From Oceanobacter sp. (GTDB lineage Bacteria; Pseudomonadota; Gammaproteobacteria; Pseudomonadales; Oceanobacteraceae): DNA of 64,000 nt. Shown here one piece after another: positions 63,276 to 64,000 of the stretch (positions are counted from its first letter, which is position 1; each line of letters begins with the position of its first letter). Under the pieces are notes generated by a model, which was not told the DNA's origin, made no database searches, and worked only from the letters and a program-made list of their open reading frames with translations. A program made the translations under genes and the position numbers. The stretch is taken from positions 1-64,000 of the forward strand of contig NVWL01000018.1 in NCBI GenBank assembly GCA_002733645.1, in the 5' to 3' direction.

Positions 63276-64000
63276 CTAACCTTCGTCAGTGTCGGTTTCT
63301 AGCGTTATAGAGAATCGAATTTCAAGACGATCGGGTGCGATTAAATCTCGTGACAACTGGCCACCGAAACGTGTGGTCACAATATAATCACAGAAACTGT
63401 TAAATGGATGTTCAACAATAGCCTCGGCGTTTTCGTGCAGCTGGAAGGCGTAATATATTTCAGCGCATTTGCCAGCGACGCTTCCACCAATTTCGAGCTG
63501 TTGTGTTTGCTTGATGACAGGCTCATTTTCTAGCAAAAGACGGAACAAGAAAGTAATGAGGTTCTTAGGTTCAGAAATAATCAGCGAGAACGGAAGGCGC
63601 GTGATCGTATCCAGCTCACGTAATACACTTGAACGCTGTAGTACTTGATTGGTGATGTCGGTGATATCAACGGCTGTGCGCTGGTCGTCTAGGCAGTATC
63701 CTAGGTATTCACGGAAGCTTTCTAGTTTCCCCGGGGCTAGAGAACCGTCAGGGTAGTTATGATTAAATTCTTCCAACATGAGTTTCTTAAAAGTGTTGGC
63801 CGTTTTGTTACTTGCGATATTCGTTGTTCTGGCTAAGCGCATCTCCAGTTTTCGTACCGCATCTTTCGCTTTTTGCTGCTCTTCGTACAGTTGCTCAGTG
63901 CGTTCGGTCACCTTGTTTTCAAGGGATACGGCGAGGTCTTGCGCTTTCTTACTGGCGAGCTGTTCACGTGTTTTATCAACAAGACATATCAGGATTTCTT
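63276..64000 (-). CDS. C-terminal part of a sensor-kinase-like protein (runs off the window)
   Basis: The frame stays open to the right edge (ILICLVDKTREQLASKKAQD upstream of an internal GTG at 63911), so the real start is outside the window. Visible are a long coiled coil (~first 60 residues) and a C-terminal ~170-residue domain resembling a histidine-kinase dimerisation/ATPase region (FNHNYPDGS; LRELDTITRLPFSLIISEPKNLITFLFRLLLENEP). The usual His, N, G1 and G2 motifs are not evident, so it is either a degenerate kinase or a non-catalytic signalling module. Confidence 0.6.
   Translation of the reverse strand, partial: EILICLVDKTREQLASKKAQDLAVSLENKVTERTEQLYEEQQKAKDAVRKLEMRLARTTNIASNKTANTFKKLMLEEFNHNYPDGSLAPGKLESFREYLGYCLDDQRTAVDITDITNQVLQRSSVLRELDTITRLPFSLIISEPKNLITFLFRLLLENEPVIKQTQQLEIGGSVAGKCAEIYYAFQLHENAEAIVEHPFNSFCDYIVTTRFGGQLSRDLIAPDRLEIRFSITLETDTDEG

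Noticed and set aside
1-64000. tRNA, rRNA or prophage genes
   Set aside because: I looked through intergenic regions for tRNA arms and phage structural genes and found none that I could support; an exact tRNAscan/Infernal run could not be done here.

Overview
The window looks like a chromosome segment of a marine gammaproteobacterium of the Oceanospirillales type. This rests on gene content: a complete Na+-translocating NADH:quinone reductase operon (nqrABCDEF) behind a long-form GAPDH, mfd beside csiV, an ACR3-type arsenic operon, two acyl-lipid/acyl-CoA desaturases and a FadD-type ligase. No rRNA, tRNA, CRISPR array or prophage was seen.

Layout. 0.1-4.9 kb: small conserved genes (DUF3297, Dps, a SLATT-like membrane protein), a flavin monooxygenase-like enzyme and a membrane diguanylate cyclase. 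5.2-9.7 kb: ybiT and a SHOCT-domain gene lie between two copies of a ~475-bp non-coding repeat with conserved hairpins. 9.9-15.7 kb: a TPR-like protein, a NADAR protein, umuDC under a perfect LexA box, and a GbsR/MarR regulator plus cyanide-insensitive bd oxidase under a perfect FNR/ANR box. 15.8-27.9 kb: csiV-mfd, then gap and nqrA-F. 28.2-31.3 kb: a delta-9 type desaturase, an SDR, an unknown gene and a HEPN protein.

31.4-40.7 kb is an accessory island. It opens with a pair of 16-bp palindromes exactly 104 bp apart. A run of promoterless gene cassettes follows, bounded by three attC sites whose core 7-mers match their neighbours as reverse complements, with no integrase gene in the window (a CALIN). 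Next come two near-identical RAYT/Y1 transposase genes, an unrecognised two-gene unit with an HNH nuclease gene, a decayed third RAYT copy and an AT-rich glycosyltransferase. The last four items before the glycosyltransferase are bracketed by RAYT copies.

40.8-64 kb returns to ordinary chromosome: a LysR/NAD(P)-binding divergent pair, a transglutaminase-like protein, a DEDD exonuclease-like protein, two DEAD-box helicases, a trans-acting enoyl reductase-type protein, arsR-arsC-acr3 with a 22-bp palindrome upstream, DUF599, FKBP, YaeQ, a hipBA toxin-antitoxin pair flanked by an 11-bp direct repeat, a PAS-GGDEF-EAL protein, a DUF2789-like gene broken by one frameshift, a front-end-type desaturase, an AraC regulator divergent from fadD, and the C-terminal part of a degenerate sensor-kinase-like protein running off the right edge.

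The best-supported unusual structure is the integrase-less cassette array. The most open functional question is the RAYT-bracketed unknown pair plus HNH gene (36.7-39.2 kb).
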